From: Colius striatus
Taxonomy: Eukaryota; Chordata; Aves; Coliiformes; Coliidae
Length of the DNA: 64,000 nucleotides
Reading direction: 5' to 3'
NCBI RefSeq assembly: GCF_028858725.1
Contig: NC_084771.1
Span: 9,204,915-9,268,914 of the forward strand
A model generated the notes under the pieces. The model was not told where the DNA came from, did no database searches, and worked only from the letters and a program-made list of their open reading frames with translations. The position numbers and the translations under genes were made by a program. Below, piece after piece: positions 26,206 to 63,267 of the stretch (position 1 is its first letter; each line of letters starts with the position of its first letter).

Positions 26206-26618
26206 AAGTAGCAAAGGGGCTGGAGCACAAGTCTGATGGGGAGGGGCTGAGGGCCCTGGGGGTGTTGAGCCTGGAGAAGAGGAGGCGGAGGGGAGGCAGG
26301 AGCACTCTCTGACACTCCCTGACAGGAGGCTGGAATGAGGTGGGGATCAGTCTCTGCTCCCAAGTAATGACAAGAGAACATGGCCTCAACCTCAGGGGAG
26401 GTTTAGGTTGGAGCTGGGGAAGAGCTTCTTCCCTAAGAGGGTTGTCAGCCCCTGGCCCACGCTGCCCAGGGAGGGCGTGGAATCCCCATCCCTGGAGGTT
26501 TCCAAGCCCATCTGGACACATTCCTGTGCCCCCTGACTGAGGGGAAGCTGCTTTAGCAGGGGGCTGGGCTGGATGAGCTCTGGAGGTCCCTTCCAGCCCC
26601 TACTATTCTGTGGCTTGA
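26206..26618 (+). mobile_element. CR1 LINE 3'-end fragment
   Basis: About 410 bp, from AAAGGGGCTGGAGCACAAGT and GGGGGTGTTGAGCCTGGAGA, through GTTGGAGCTGGGGAAGAGCT and GCTGCCCAGGGAGGGCGTGG, to CCCTTCCAGCCCCTACTATT then CTGTGG. Well preserved. Confidence 0.94.
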
Positions 26619-29484
26619 TGGCTGGGCACCGTGTCCCAAGGCACCCGTGGGCAGAGCCCCTCATCCCAGGGCAAACGAGCTGGGGTTTGGTACTCAGCTA
26701 CAGCCTCTGCTCCTGCATCCTCTGCTCTCACCGACACACCCCTATGCATCCAACACCCAAATGCCCAGAAAAGCACTGGAAAGGGAAATATTTTGGAATA
26801 ACATTCTGGAAGAGGCTTGGGAGCATCTCTGGGTGAGCACAGCAGGAACGTGGCTGAAGCTCAGAGCAGCCAAGCACCACGCAGCCCTTTGTCCTCCCCA
26901 CCAACGGCCCCAAGAGCTGCTCCTCCAACAAGAGTCTCCAAAGCCCAACAGTGCAGATGCAAGGGCAGAAGCCAAACAGCACTCAGAGCTGGTGGCTTTG
27001 CATCTGGCTTCTGCTACAAAGGAAGCAATTAGCAGGAACAATCACAGCAGCACGCTGAGGAGCTGAGCGAGTGTTATCAAGCCCGGCGTGCTGGATGGGG
27101 CAGTCTGCCTGCACCAGGAGCAGGAACAGCAAAAGGAGATGAATGCAAAAAAGCTCTGGAAAAGGAGAGACTGAGGCCACAGGCAGAGCCTGGGGAGTTT
27201 CCCTCCACACTGGGCTGACTTTTCAGAAGCAATTCAATAATTCAGCAGCGGCCTGGCAGGGAAGGGAAGCAGCGCTGTCATTCTCTAAAGCTTTCCCCCT
27301 GCAGAGCAGTGATAAAGTGTCCCAGTTACTGGTGTGAGGAAAGGGTCAAAGCACTAAGAGCAAGATAAGGTAGATGGAAAGTTGCCCTGTGGGACTGCTG
27401 CTGTCCCCATCACTGTGACCCCCCCTAAAACAGAGCAGGGCCAATCCTGGCACCTCTAGTCCCATTTGCCCCTCGGATCGGTGGCAGCTTCCCCTGCACT
27501 GCCCCTGCTCCGTGCTCACATAACCCCTCCCCACCTGAGTGACACCATCCATGAGGGAGCTGAAAAGTCCTTATAAACTGAAAAGAAAGGACTTAAAGCA
27601 TTCCTGGGAGCTCTCAGGAGAGGCTCAGGCTCCTCTGCTCCTTGCTCCCCACACACCACCCCCCAGGGACACGGAGCCTTTGGAGGGCAGGCAGTGAGGG
27701 GCAGTTGCCCTGACTCATCAGGCTCACACACGAGACTTGCAGATGGATGTTAAAGGCATTTAAGATTTAAATTGTTGTGATGTCTGACAGTTGGGTTTGT
27801 AATTAAAGCTGCACCCCAGCAGGAAGGGCTGGAGCTGTTGTTTCCATAGCTGCTCTGCCCTGGCAGATGCTCGTGGTTGTGTCTCACCCATCAGGTTTGG
27901 GAAAAGGAGTGAGGTGGCCTCTGGGGGCACAGCCCTTTGCCATTAATTGTAACAAAAGTGCTCAGAGTGCCATCTGTATTAAGTTGATTTTCAAACAAAG
28001 AAGTGAAGAAACTCGTCCAGGCTCCATTGGCTCCAAGATGCCAGATACAAGTCATTAGAACCCATCTCCTCTGCTTACAAATGACACTGCACTGGTGTAT
28101 TCCTGGAATGGCCTTTCTGTCACTTCTGTGGGGAAACAGGATGAAAAACCAGCCCAGGGCACAGCAGAAGCTGCAGTCACAGGTGAAGAGGTGTTGGCAA
28201 ATCTGAATTGTTTGGCTGCCCTAAGCCCTGCTCCCACGGCTCCAGCCAAGCCTGAGCTGGTGGGGACCACTCCAGCCCAAACCAGCAGTTACTGGGAACA
28301 CAGCTCTGGATGCAGAGGCTGCTGGGCAGATCCAGCCAGAGCCAACCTGACCCATTGCTGCAAGAGACACCGAAAAGCTCCTGTTTTGGTTGGTCTGACA
28401 TGGTGATTGCTGAGCCGCTCCCCTCCTTGCTTTGCTTTTCACAAGAGCCCTGCTCCCAGCCTGTCATTAAAGCCAGGCATAAAAGCAGACTTAATTACGT
28501 TAGCAAGTGGCTCCCAGGAAATAATTGCCTCTTTTATGGAAGTGACCTCATTTGGCACCACTTAAATTGGGCAGCAAGCGAGACATCTGGTGTGTCTGAC
28601 ATCACCACACCAGCAAGTGACTATGGCCACCGCTCCCAGGGCTTAGCTGGGCCTTATGTGGCCATGCCTCCAGGCTGACCTTATCACACGTGGCCACATC
28701 TGTGCCCAAAGATGCAGGAGAGCCCAGCACTCTCACAGGATGCTCTGTGCCAGGGAGCAACTGGACTGGTTCCCAGTCCAGGAGACCACGAGCCCTGCAC
28801 AGACCTGTGGGCTTTAACAAAGGGGAGATGGAAGAACACAGATAAAACCCCAAAGGAGTCAGGGCTGCCCAGGCTGACAACACATCTAAATCAACAACCA
28901 GGCAGCACAGCATAAATAGAGATCATTAATTACCTCTTACTGCATTATTTATTCTAATGAGTTGTCATGTTCTATACTGGTTCATCACTTTCCATTTGCT
29001 CTCTTGTGCAGCTCAGGGCAAAAGTTTCTCAAGGTAAAAACCAGTCTCCCAAAGATGCTGGACAAGCTCTTTGGAGCCCAGCAGATCATCCTGGTTCTAA
29101 CCCAGAGTCAATGATGAGTCTCTTTTACTGGTGGGGAATAAGTGGTGGGTGTGCCCAGGTGAGCTGGGCAGCTTCACTCCTTCCCACCCTGACTCACACA
29201 TGCTACACCTTCACCTGAAAATGGATCTCATCTCATAGAGGGGAAAAGGGCAGGTGCAGAGAGCAGAGAGCTCAAGCACCTTGCTTGAGAAATCTGAACC
29301 CATATTGGCAGAGAAGCTGTTACCTGGGAAACTGAAGGTGGAGGGTGGGCACTGGGGTGAGCCAGGGCAGTAGCATGAGCTGAGCCTTGTCCTTAGCTGG
29401 ATGTAGGATGCAGCAGCTACAGCAAATCCAGGGTCTTCATTGCAAACTCAGTAACCTGCAGGAAGTAGAGATGGGAGTTAGCTC
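26619..29484. other. Intergenic, no gene seen
   Basis: GC-rich unique sequence. AT-rich islands with homeodomain-type cores occur at 27745-27810, 28465-28570 (CTTAATTACGTTAGCAAG) and 28915-28965 (GATCATTAATTACC). Confidence 0.6.
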
Positions 29485-29562
29485 AAATCACAGAATCTTA
29501 AGGGTTGGAAGGGACCTTGAATGATCTTCTAGTCCAACTCCCCAGCCAGAGCAGGACAAATG
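29485..29562 (-). mobile_element. CR1 LINE 3'-end fragment (short)
   Basis: Plus strand AAATCACAGAATCTTAAGGG, TTGGAAGGGACCTTGAATGA, TCTAGTCCAACTCCCCAGCC. Only about 75 bp. Confidence 0.9.
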
Positions 29563-32500
29563 CCTGTCTGTGTGTCTGTGCAGAAACAAAGCTGGCAGGT
29601 GACTCTTGCTTTTCCCCATCTCCCATCACTGGGGCTGAAAGAAGTTGTGATCATATTTTATCAGAGGACACTGCTAGTATTTGCCATGTTCTCTGCCTGG
29701 CAGCTGCTGTGAGCAGTCTCCTGGGCTGGAAACACTCTCCTAACCCAACAAATGCCATTTCCTGCATCCATGGCCAGGACTGCTGTGATTTGCCCATGTC
29801 ACAGCTCTTGGCCATGTTGGGCCTTGAGGAAAGTCCTTCCCAGCCTCGAGGGAGACCCATATTTGCTGTTTCCTGGCTTGAAGCTGCTCCAGCCTGACCC
29901 ATCTGCAGCAGGACCCAGCTGATCCCTGCCCACACCTGGCAAGCAACTCCCAGCTGGAGGTGGCCAAATGCAGGATGCCCTGAGCTCAGCCCACCTCAGC
30001 ACCCACTGCAGCAAGCCAGCCTGAAGGCTTTTGTTGCCTGGCCAGTCATTCTGCACTTAAAAACACACTTCCAAGTTCAGATGTGACAGGAATGAAACAG
30101 GTGATTCAGTTGCTATTATTGCCTGGGAATGCTGAGCTATGCAGGACACAGATGCTGGTGGTGGGGCTGATGGCAGGCCTGGCCCCTGCTCCCAGGTTTG
30201 CTCTCCTGCTTTGTGCTCCCAAAACACCACCCTGGGATCTGGGTCCTGGGGAGAGGTGCTGCAGCAGCAGGGAGCTGCTGTACCCCCCTTGCATGGCAAA
30301 CTGGCAGGGAGCAACATTAAAAAGGTCCTGAAAATAACACCAGGCTCATGGAGGAGTGTGGGTGGCAATAAAGGCAGTGGCTCCACTAGCCACAGTCTTC
30401 CCAGAGAGCTCTGTGACTGCAGCTGTGGGAGAGGCAGCTGAGCAGCACTGCAAGCCATTGCCATCTAGAGGCGTTGGAGAAATGAGTGGGCTCAGTCTCA
30501 CTAACAGCCCAAACCAGACAGCACCCAGCCAGGGTGATGTGGGGGGCTCCTTCCAAGGCTGGAGGTGACCACGAGGCCCCTTGAAAGCCACCCCACCATG
30601 ACAGGCTGGGCCATGGTGGTGGCACTGGCTTAGGGCTGGGTCTGATGGGGATAGAGAGGTCTGACGGTGGCTGCATTTGGCAGCTCCCAGAGGGCTACAG
30701 GGAGAAGAGACAAAGTGGCACAAGTCCCAGGTGATGTGGCCACAGCCCTTGTGCCCTGTGGCAAAGATGCTTTTGCGCTTCTCCCCAAGCCAAGTGCTTG
30801 TGGGCTCTGCTTCATGAGATGGCAAAGTGCAAAGGGGATCCAAAGAAGATTCACTGGCAAAGACACAACCCCCCAGAATGCATCACCTGAGGACTGCAGT
30901 AACTTGGAAAGCTGCATGACCCCAGTGCAAACTGGCATCTGAGCTCCTGCAGTCTTGTCCCTCATTCTCAGGTCTGATGTGCTCAGGGAGAGAAGGGGGT
31001 GAGGTTGCTGTGGTTGTATTCCTTGGAAAGCCAATTGCATTTTAGGTTTCCCTGCTTCTCAGCCTCCCTCTCCCGGGGCAGAGTCACCTTTCGTGCCTTC
31101 CTCAGACCAATGTAACCACTACACATAACCCAACAGGTCACCAACTGTCTTCAGAAGCACAAATGAATTTGACAAGAGTCTCAGCAGGTTTTTGAAAGCC
31201 CAGTTGCCTTGTCCCACCTCCAGCCCCCCAGGGTGCCTTTCCTCATCCAGCTGCTTATTGCCTGTGCTGAGAGCACCGTCCATCAGCCGTGTCAGGATCC
31301 TGCCTGCGGCTCGCAGCACACGCTGATAGTGCCATTGGGGTGATAAATGAGACCTGCCTCTCATTCAGCATGCTTATGAAGCATGAAATAGTCATTCTTT
31401 AAAGCACCAATATCTAGGGAAGTCAGCTCCTTTGTTTCCTGCTGGAGGTAGGTCGGGGTTGTGCTGAGCTGCAGGTGGAAATGCCCTCACAAGCTCCAAT
31501 CCTGCTGCCAAACTGTAGTGTTTTACTCAGACCTCTTTGGTTCAAGTTTGCTTTCCAAAATCCCAGACACTGGCTCCAGTAGGAGCAGAACTTTGTACCC
31601 TGGTTGATAACAAACTGAACATGAGCCAGCTATGAGCCCTCATGGCCAATGGCATCCTGGGGTGTAGAGACGAGTGCAAGCAGCAGCTTGAGGGAGGCTC
31701 TGGGGCTTGGTGAGTGCTCTCCCTTCATCTCTCCCTTGAGCTCACTGTGTTGCCAGAGTCAGGGAGTGGGACTAATGAATATACATGTTTTCTTCTATTC
31801 TTCTTGGTCTTGTGGCTCTTGGTCCTGAAGCCCCTCCACGAGCTCTTCCATCCCAGGGCTGCAGCATCTGTGGCGCTGATGGTAGCAAGGGGCTGAAGCT
31901 CAGGCTCTCCTCTACTGCCAAGAGACTTGCTGAGGATTCTCAAATCCAGAAGGAAGTCCTTCTTCAAATGAGGAACTTGGAGACCTCTGCTTCAGCATCC
32001 TGCACCCCTCTTGCTTCACTCCTTACGACTGAAAGGTGCCTTTTACCTTCCTTGCTAGAGCGTGACCATACTTGACTATCTAAATCCCCTTTTGCTCTCT
32101 GCAAGTAGAGTGACAACCACCTCCTTAAGCAACAAACCTGGACAGGAAAGCCTTTTCCCAACCTCCTCAGGACCAAAACACCAGCACCTTGGCCTGGCTT
32201 CAGCCAGAGGACCTCATGAGGAGAGCATCTTTCCTTGCCTGAGCTGGGATGAATGCTAAAGCTACCTGAGGGCAAGTGGCTTCACACAACAGGGCTGGAA
32301 ACGTGGGCAGAGCTCTTGAAAGCCTCACAGCATTAAGGCTGCTGGTGGGCTTACCCCAACTTTTAACCCTCTGCAGCTGAGTTCTCTCTGATTCAGACAT
32401 AGAGGAAATAAGATCTGCCTGGAAAGAAGGGCTGGAAGACTTAATTAGCTGCCTGCTGGCACTTAGCAATTACTGCTGTATGGTATGCCCCAATTATGGC

Positions 32501-35424
32501 ACTATTAACTTTAGTTCTCTGGAAATTCAGTGATTAATAATACTAATAATCCTCCTGACCTCAAAGTAATTGCAGAACATTAAAGGAGAAAACTGTTTCT
32601 AATGAAGTGATTCCCAATCCTTCTGTTTCCCCCTTTTCTGAGCCTCTGGTGCCCTCTCAGCTGTCCCAGCGTGGGCTTTGCCTGGCTGGGCAGAGGGCAC
32701 CTGCAGCAGGGTACAAGCTGCTTTTTCCTCTTCCAAGAAGTAACATTCCTGGAACTCTTCAGCATTTAAAAACTCAGAGCCTGTGCAAACCATAACCCAG
32801 AGGTCTGGAAATGACTTCTGATGGGAATTTGTTTTACTGCCTGATTAAGTCCTGGCAGCCTCTCCCAGCCCTTCAAAAGCATCACTGCAGGTTGGAAAGC
32901 AGCAGATGCTGGGCCAACACCTCCCTCACACTTGCTCAGCACCCAGGTCCTTCCATCAGCTTGGGAATTCATCACAGAGGTGAACAGAAGGGGTGTTTCA
33001 CTTGAGGATGATGAAGAGGTGTGAGCTGCTCCCAGCTTTGTGTTGAAGACAAAGGGAAGGGAATGAGTTGAACAAAGATGAAAGTTTATGTGGAAAAACA
33101 GAGAAAAAAACCAGCCCATCAACTGACCTACCAGGTTTCCATGGACTTTCCCAGGGCAGGAGAGGCTGAAGGATGCACTCCTGGAGCTCACAGCCCTCGC
33201 CAGTGGCTGCCCCTTTGATGCTGGTTGGCTCCAGGAAGAAAGTGTTTGTGGTTTCTTCTTCCTTCTGCTGCAGACAGCGCTGGGGCTGGGGTCTGGGCTG
33301 GGACAGGCAGGCATGGAGCAGAAACACAGCCCAGGAGCTGCTGGGAGTCATGCTGGGAGCTTTTGCAAGCAGGGAAAGAGGGAGAAGCTTTCCTCTGCCC
33401 AAAGCAAGTCACAGCCTCTCCCAGTGGGGTGGTCACAGAGAAATCCAAACCCTTTCAAACAAAGGAAATGAAACAGCCACCAGTATTTGGAGGTGAGGAA
33501 AGGGCTGTGTCCCTTTGGGGCTGTGCTGTGGAGCATCAGCGCTGACAGGGCTCTGACTCAGCCCAGGGCAGCCCCAGCACGTGGCTTCCTCCTGCCAACC
33601 TCCAGAAATGAACATTTAATAACAACTGATGCCAGCTCTCATGACCTGAATGTAAACCTTTCAAACTGAGATCCAAAGGGAAGCAGTGCAGCCCCAGTCT
33701 GTGCTGGGTGCTTGCAGTGATGCTGTGTGAGGACCGAAGCAGAGCAAATAAAACCAAAACCCCATCCCTGTTAACACTGAAACCTAGTGAGGAAAAAGGC
33801 AGTATGCTGGGACATGGTTTGCTCTGGGCACTGCAGCTCTGAGAGGTCCAAGGCCAGGGTGTGCTCGGCACACAGCCACAGTGGCCCTGTCTCCATGGGC
33901 CCCTTCAGCAGGAGGCAAATCCCTGTCCTGTCCTCTGGTGCTTTGGCCCATGGGTGAGGGAAAGAAAAGTAACCCCAGCACCCCCAAACACTGGCAACCA
34001 TGGGAGGTAACAACTGTGTATTTAGGAGCAAATTCAAAAGTCAGCAGGGAAAATGCATCAAGGGTGACACCTTTAAACCAGCCTCCCATTAGTCCCAACT
34101 CCTTCCACTCCAATAGCATGATGGGAGAGGAAAGAGAAACTGAAGGCAACAGTATACATCAGAAAAACACCCAAACAAAAAGCATACAGGTCTGCTAAGG
34201 CTGTGATGTAGGAAATACCTGAGTGCAGATTACTCATGTGCTGGTACCCTCAGGCATGTGAAAAATGGTGCAGCCAGCAAAAGGAGAACTGAGTGGCACT
34301 GGCACCACAGCCCAAAGCTGCAGGGAGCAAGTGATGCTCACCTGGCTGTCACCAAGGTGTGAAAGGGTGAGCAGCTGCAGGACTAGCCAGAGGGAAAACC
34401 AAAAAGCAATGCTTCAGGAAGAGACTGGAATGACAATCATTTTATCCTGTGAAATGTCCAATGAGGAGCTGAAAGGCTGAAGAGACAGGCCAAGCAGCAC
34501 TGAGGACTAGATCAGGAAGACTGGTTTTGGTTTATGATCAACAAGGTTTTCATCCCAAGATTTGCTGCAAAACAAATCAGTGGGGGAAAAACAACTGAAA
34601 ACACAGGATCTAGTCTTTAAAAACACACTAAAGATGTTTATAGCTAACTACAAACCAAACACAGCCATGGACACTCACAAGATCCATCAGCCCAGATTTA
34701 AACTTACTCTTTTGTTTTCTTTCCTGGAATTAAAGCTGCCACTACCTCCAAAGGCTTTGGGGCTGTTTTAACAGCTGAGGTACAAACCAGCTCAGTCAGG
34801 AATTACAGAAGGATCTTGAGGGTTTAAATAGAGGGGAAAAAAACCCCAACCCACATGGTGCACTTCAATATGGACTTACATAGGAAAGGTCATTCTCTTG
34901 ACATGCTCTGAGGTTGTGGAATGGCAAACTTGTGGTAGTTCAAATTGTGCTTTGCTCTTTTGGATTCTAAAGAGCAGCAGCTAAGTAGTCCCTCATTCCT
35001 TCTCACCTTTTAGACCACAACCGTGCCGAAAGGGAGACTGAGTCAAAGCCATTTGCTCCCCAGAGCTCTCCTCTACAAACAGAAGAGACAGGAGAGAGGG
35101 GATGAGCCCTGCTCCATGGGCACAGGAGCACTGGGCAGCCCCACTGCTCCTCAGCACTCTCCAGCTGCTTCAGCATTTCCATTGCTGATCCTGAGCAGAG
35201 CCCAAGCTGAACAGAAGTGTTCAAACACTTCAGAACTGGGAGGAACACGGGTTCTGCTCGAGTTAGGAGGGCAGATGGTCACCTTTTCCTTCAATCTCAA
35301 TATTTAGCACAGCCCTAACAGTACAGTTGGGCAGCACAGTGCAAAGCAGATGGGTTGTGATGCCTCTGGGAGCCAAAGCGACGATGCTGTTGGAAGTCAA
35401 GACTCTAAAACCAACTTAAGAGTA
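29563..35424. other. Intergenic, no gene or repeat seen
   Basis: Nearly 6 kb without a recognisable transposon. The stretch 32435-32600 is AT-rich with repeated TAATTA/ATTAAT cores. The longest frames (165 codons at 30.3-30.8 kb; 182 codons at 32.8-33.3 kb, both minus) have no motif I recognise and no splice or start context that would support them. Confidence 0.6.
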
Positions 35425-35579
35425 AGATCTTTTTGCAAAGAAATGTATTTTCTTCATAAATACAGTACAATTACATTTTACAATGTCTCTTTACTTTCTA
35501 GACATAAAAATGCTAGCTTTTAAAAAAAGGGTTCCTATACAAATACATGAGAACAGACACTGCCCCCTCCCCAGCCCTC

Positions 35580-35890
35580 CCCACAGCCCCCGAGCCCCGG
35601 CACGGAGCAACGCCAGCGGCCGCGGCGCCGAGGAGCACAGGACAGGGAACCCCAGGCTGACCTGGGCCCACAAATCACCCCTGGGGGGTTTTGGCCTGCT
35701 CTGACTGCACCAGGTTTGTAGCAGAAGCATTTGATGAGCGATGGCAAAGGGCCATCACCTGGCTGGGGCTGTCGGGAGTCGCCGTGAGGGTGCCGAGGCC
35801 CAGGGGACGCGTCGGGCCTGGGGTCCTGGAGCAGGAGCTGGCCTTGCAAATGGTTCTGGCCTAAAGCTGCGCAAGTCCCCTCGCTCAGGC
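35580..35890. promoter_or_regulatory. CpG-rich pocket
   Basis: This is the densest CpG cluster in the window. It includes CAGCGGCCGCGGCGCCGAG near 35614-35632, GTCGGGAGTCGCCGTGAG near 35770 and GGGGACGCGTCGGGCC near 35802. The rest of the window is CpG-poor. It could be part of the AMOT 3' UTR, a small CpG island with a downstream or antisense transcript start, or a GC-biased patch. Open frames on both strands here (126 and 97 codons) match no family I recognise. Confidence 0.4.
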
Positions 35891-38800
35891 AGCCTCCAAA
35901 GCGAAACAAAGCCAATGCCAGGTTTCAGTCCCTCACTCTACAGGCTTGCCAACAGAGGCAGAGACCATACATCAAGGATTTCAGTCCCTGACAGGGCTTT
36001 GCTTGACCTCAACCCACCCTTTGCAGGTTCCTGAGGAGCAACTCTCAGATGTCCACGAGCTCACAGACCACAGGCAGAAAATTGCTGCTCTAGACCTCCC
36101 AAAGAGGCACCAGGTAGGAGCTATATGAAGTTCATAATGACATTGGGCCAGATGGGAACAAGACCCTCAAGCTCTTGGGCAGCTCCCTGAGCACTCAGCT
36201 CCCAAAGGAACTGCCCAAAAGCAAAGGACTCGTGAGTTTGGCCACTCTGTGAGTTGGGAAAGGAAAAAGGAACAATAACTACACTTGATTTTCTTGTTTT
36301 GCTCTACAAAGAAGAATATGTGGCTTTCTTTATAAAAGCTACAATTCTGCTTCTAATACCCGAGTTTAAGAAAAACTCTTAGTCTAAACATTTTGGTTTG
36401 CAAAGAAGGTCATTGCAATCATTGTGTTAAAAATCCCTTTCTACTAGAAACAAGCTCTACAGAAGGAAAAGGAACTAGGTGTGCAGTTTGTCTCCTTAAA
36501 GCAGTTTCTGTTTAAAAAAAAACAACATCAAAACCTGTACAGAGAGATTGAAGACTACAGGACACATCTTCCTCAAAGCAAGCAGCTCTTTTACATTCAC
36601 ATCAGGATGGCTCTGAGGAAGCTCAAGGGAAAGAATGCATTCCTCATGGCTCCTGGTTTGTCCACACAGGGGAAAAAAATGACCTCAAACTTCCCCAAGA
36701 GAAGTTTTGGGGGATTCTGCTTTTGGAAGAAATCAAAGCTACAAAACAGGGCGAAGAACCTGACCTAAAGCAATGTAAAACTGCACCATCTCCCTCCACA
36801 TTTCCCTCCACAGGCACAGAACTGCAGAGGCTCCTGCAATCCTGATGGTTTGGACTGGCAGAGACAGGCTTTTTTTTCCTCTCCCTTTGTGAAAAGAGAT
36901 GACAGTGGCATTCATTTTGAAAACAATGAGCTGCAAGGAGGATAAACAAAGTAGTTTTACCCAGTCCAGCTGAACAGTCAATATTAACTGAGGAAAATCA
37001 GTTTTCTAAACCAGATTTTGTCTGTGAAGGCTCCAAATCTTCCATTTCAGAATGAAGGTCAATCAAGTGAGCTGGAACTGTTTATCTAGAGCCCTGCAGT
37101 GGCAGAACTTTTCTCCTACTGCTAAAAAGTGCCTGTAAAGGTGGAATGTAATTTTTCCTGACTTTAAAAGAGCAGGGAAGCATCAAACATCTCTCCTCTC
37201 TCTCTCACACAGACACTCAGTGGCATCTGATGTCCCTTGTTCACTCTTAACTACAAAACAGAATCTAGAAAATGATGCTGGAAGGACAGAAAGATGGACA
37301 CCTTGAGCTAAGGGGAAAAGCTTCTCCTGCATTTCCAGCAACTGTGGAGGAGGAAGAGAAATCACTTCAAAGCATCCAGAGTGGGGATTACTTCATATAA
37401 CAGGATGGAATTAAGCCAAGAGGAAAGAAATATAAGACACTCTCAGGGATGAGAATGAAGAAGCTGTGACCAGTTTGTTTAGGAAAAGGCAGAGAACTAA
37501 TCAGGGAGATTATTAGAATACACTTAGGGAAGATCTATGGCACTGTCCAGAAGGATGTTGTGCCATATGGCAGAGACAGAGCCCTGAAGTACAGCTCTGA
37601 AGGGTCTTAAGTCATGCTGACAGAAGGGAGTGTCTGCCTGGTAAAGCCAGGCTGGTTAGACTTAGCTCATATCTGACCATATACACTTTGCCATCCTGTG
37701 GGTCTAGGAATGGAGCCTGAAGAAGACCAACAAGCAGCAAATCTGCTAGAAACAATGGGAAATGTTTTCCTTGATCTTTTCAGTGATTGTCACTAGAAGA
37801 CAAACAGAATCCAACTCACAGCTGCTCTGCAGGCACTGCTAAGTCACTTGTGCAGCAGACAGAAGGCAGCTCCTTTCACCTCCCAGCCCTCCACTGGGAA
37901 ACTCCTGTCCTATCTGTTTATCTGGTAAGGCCATGCCAATTGGACACTGTTTCAGCAGCGTCAGCTAAGCAGCATTTGAGGACATTCACTAACCATTTGA
38001 TGATTAATTACCAGTTCTCCTTATTTCTGGAGTGAAATGACCTGGAATGAACATCTGGCTGCTCTAATGCTGCACAGAAAGCTGAGATTAGCCAGGTTCC
38101 CAACATGTGACCACTGGCTAATTAAATGTTTTAACATTCAAGTAAAAAAACCAGTTGGTTTTTAACAGAAATTAATATTCAACTGTTTGAATATGCAAAG
38201 ACTGTAACAAAAAAATACTCATTTACTTCTAATGCTCTTAATATCTCCTTATAGCATCTGCAACCAAAGCATTGCTGCATCTATGCTAGTTCCCAAAGAT
38301 CTGCAAGTGAACCTGATGACTTCCAATGTAGAACTGTGAAGCCTCTGGGCCTTTCTTGAAGGTGCTCTCTCCAGATGAAGTAAGGAAAAAATGGTTTGGA
38401 AGGAGAGGATTTGCCACCTGAAACTTTACAAAGAGCTTCTCTTTAAAGCTCTACCTCTGAGGCTGTGCTACATGAGAACACATGTATTATCTGCAAGGAG
38501 GGACAGAAAAAGTAGAAATGCATTTGAAGTACAGAAGAATCTGCTACTGAGGAAGATCTCACCAGATGCTTTAGATTAAGTTGCTAACACTGAAAAGCAA
38601 CGGGGCTTGCCACTTGCACTACGGTAAATCTGGAGTAGGTCCACTACAGCCAGTGGAGATACAATGGCAGAAATCTGATCTGAGGGATCAGGGCTGAGCC
38701 TGTAAACTCTCCATTTGTAATTTCAGTAAAACACAGATGCAATATATTGTTTCCTATCCACTGTATAAATTATTGACAAGGTCCTGAAGTGTAAAAGTGA

Positions 38801-39336
38801 TGGAACTGAAAAGCTGACATTGATCACCAGAGTCTCAGCTTCCCTTTTCACAAAGAAATAACACAAACTGGGAAGTCAAAAAAGGATTAATTAAATGTAA
38901 CCACAGTGAAAATGGAAATCTCTCTCCAGCCTGTGAATGTGAAGGGTCTGTTCTGAGCTCTTAACGTTGAGAAAGTGTAAGGAGAAATCTCCCTCGCTCA
39001 CAGCAATAATTGGTCAGCTTAACGCCTGTATTGCAAAACCACAAAGGGATGCTCACAGCTAAGTCCCTGCTTCTGTTCACTGCAAGGCCATATTTAACCA
39101 GTAGCTGTGAGAACAAGTCCTTCTGTCTAAGAGACTTCAAGAATACTGCAATATCAGATATAGTGCACCTAAGTTCTGGGGTTTAGCAGATGTTACCAGA
39201 TCCACTACTTGGAAAACAAAGGGGGAAACTTCCAAAGAACAAGTGTTTTGGGTTTTTGATAATTTAGAACAAATTATAAATTAACCTGTCCACACTTTCA
39301 AGACATAATATACAAGAGCAAACAGCTGAGTGTTCT

Positions 39337-39342
39337 TTTATT
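39337..39342 (-). terminator. Candidate proximal poly(A) signal of AMOT (AATAAA)
   Basis: The minus strand reads AATAAA about 93 nt after the AMOT stop codon. It is followed by a T/GT-rich stretch (CTCTTGTATATTATGTCTTG). It is the only canonical signal I found on this strand between the stop codon and 35.4 kb. Use would give a 3' UTR of only about 110-120 nt. Confidence 0.4.
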
Positions 39343-39434
39343 ACTCAGGTACTACAGTTTTTTTCCCCCCCAATAAAAACGTCTTTTAAAAATGTCTTGT
39401 TCCTGCAGCCCAGCTCAGATCCTGGTACAGCCTT

Positions 39435-63267
<23,833 letters not shown>

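Larger units (their letters stand above)
35425..39434 (-). other. AMOT: Probable long 3' UTR / immediate 3' flank of AMOT
   Basis: This 4-kb stretch after the stop codon has no recognisable repeat and no open frame I can assign. Human AMOT has a 3' UTR of a few kilobases (from memory), so a long UTR is plausible. A possible distal end lies near 35.44 kb, where the minus strand reads TGTACTGTATTTATGAAG then AATACATTTCTTTGC; AATACA is a known variant poly(A) signal. The segment 35.58-35.89 kb inside it is CpG-rich. The exact end is not determined by the sequence. Confidence 0.4.

Noticed and set aside
32766..33314. 182-codon frame on the minus strand
   Set aside because: No motif, no codon pattern suggestive of coding, and overlapping plus-strand frames of similar length.
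1..35424. Expected neighbour LHFPL1 (next to AMOT in human)
   Set aside because: I looked for its tetraspan signature in the open frames and found none; it may lie further downstream or elsewhere in birds.
35535..35915. 126-codon frame in the CpG-rich pocket
   Set aside because: Open because the sequence is GC-rich; several frames are open on both strands and none matches a known family.
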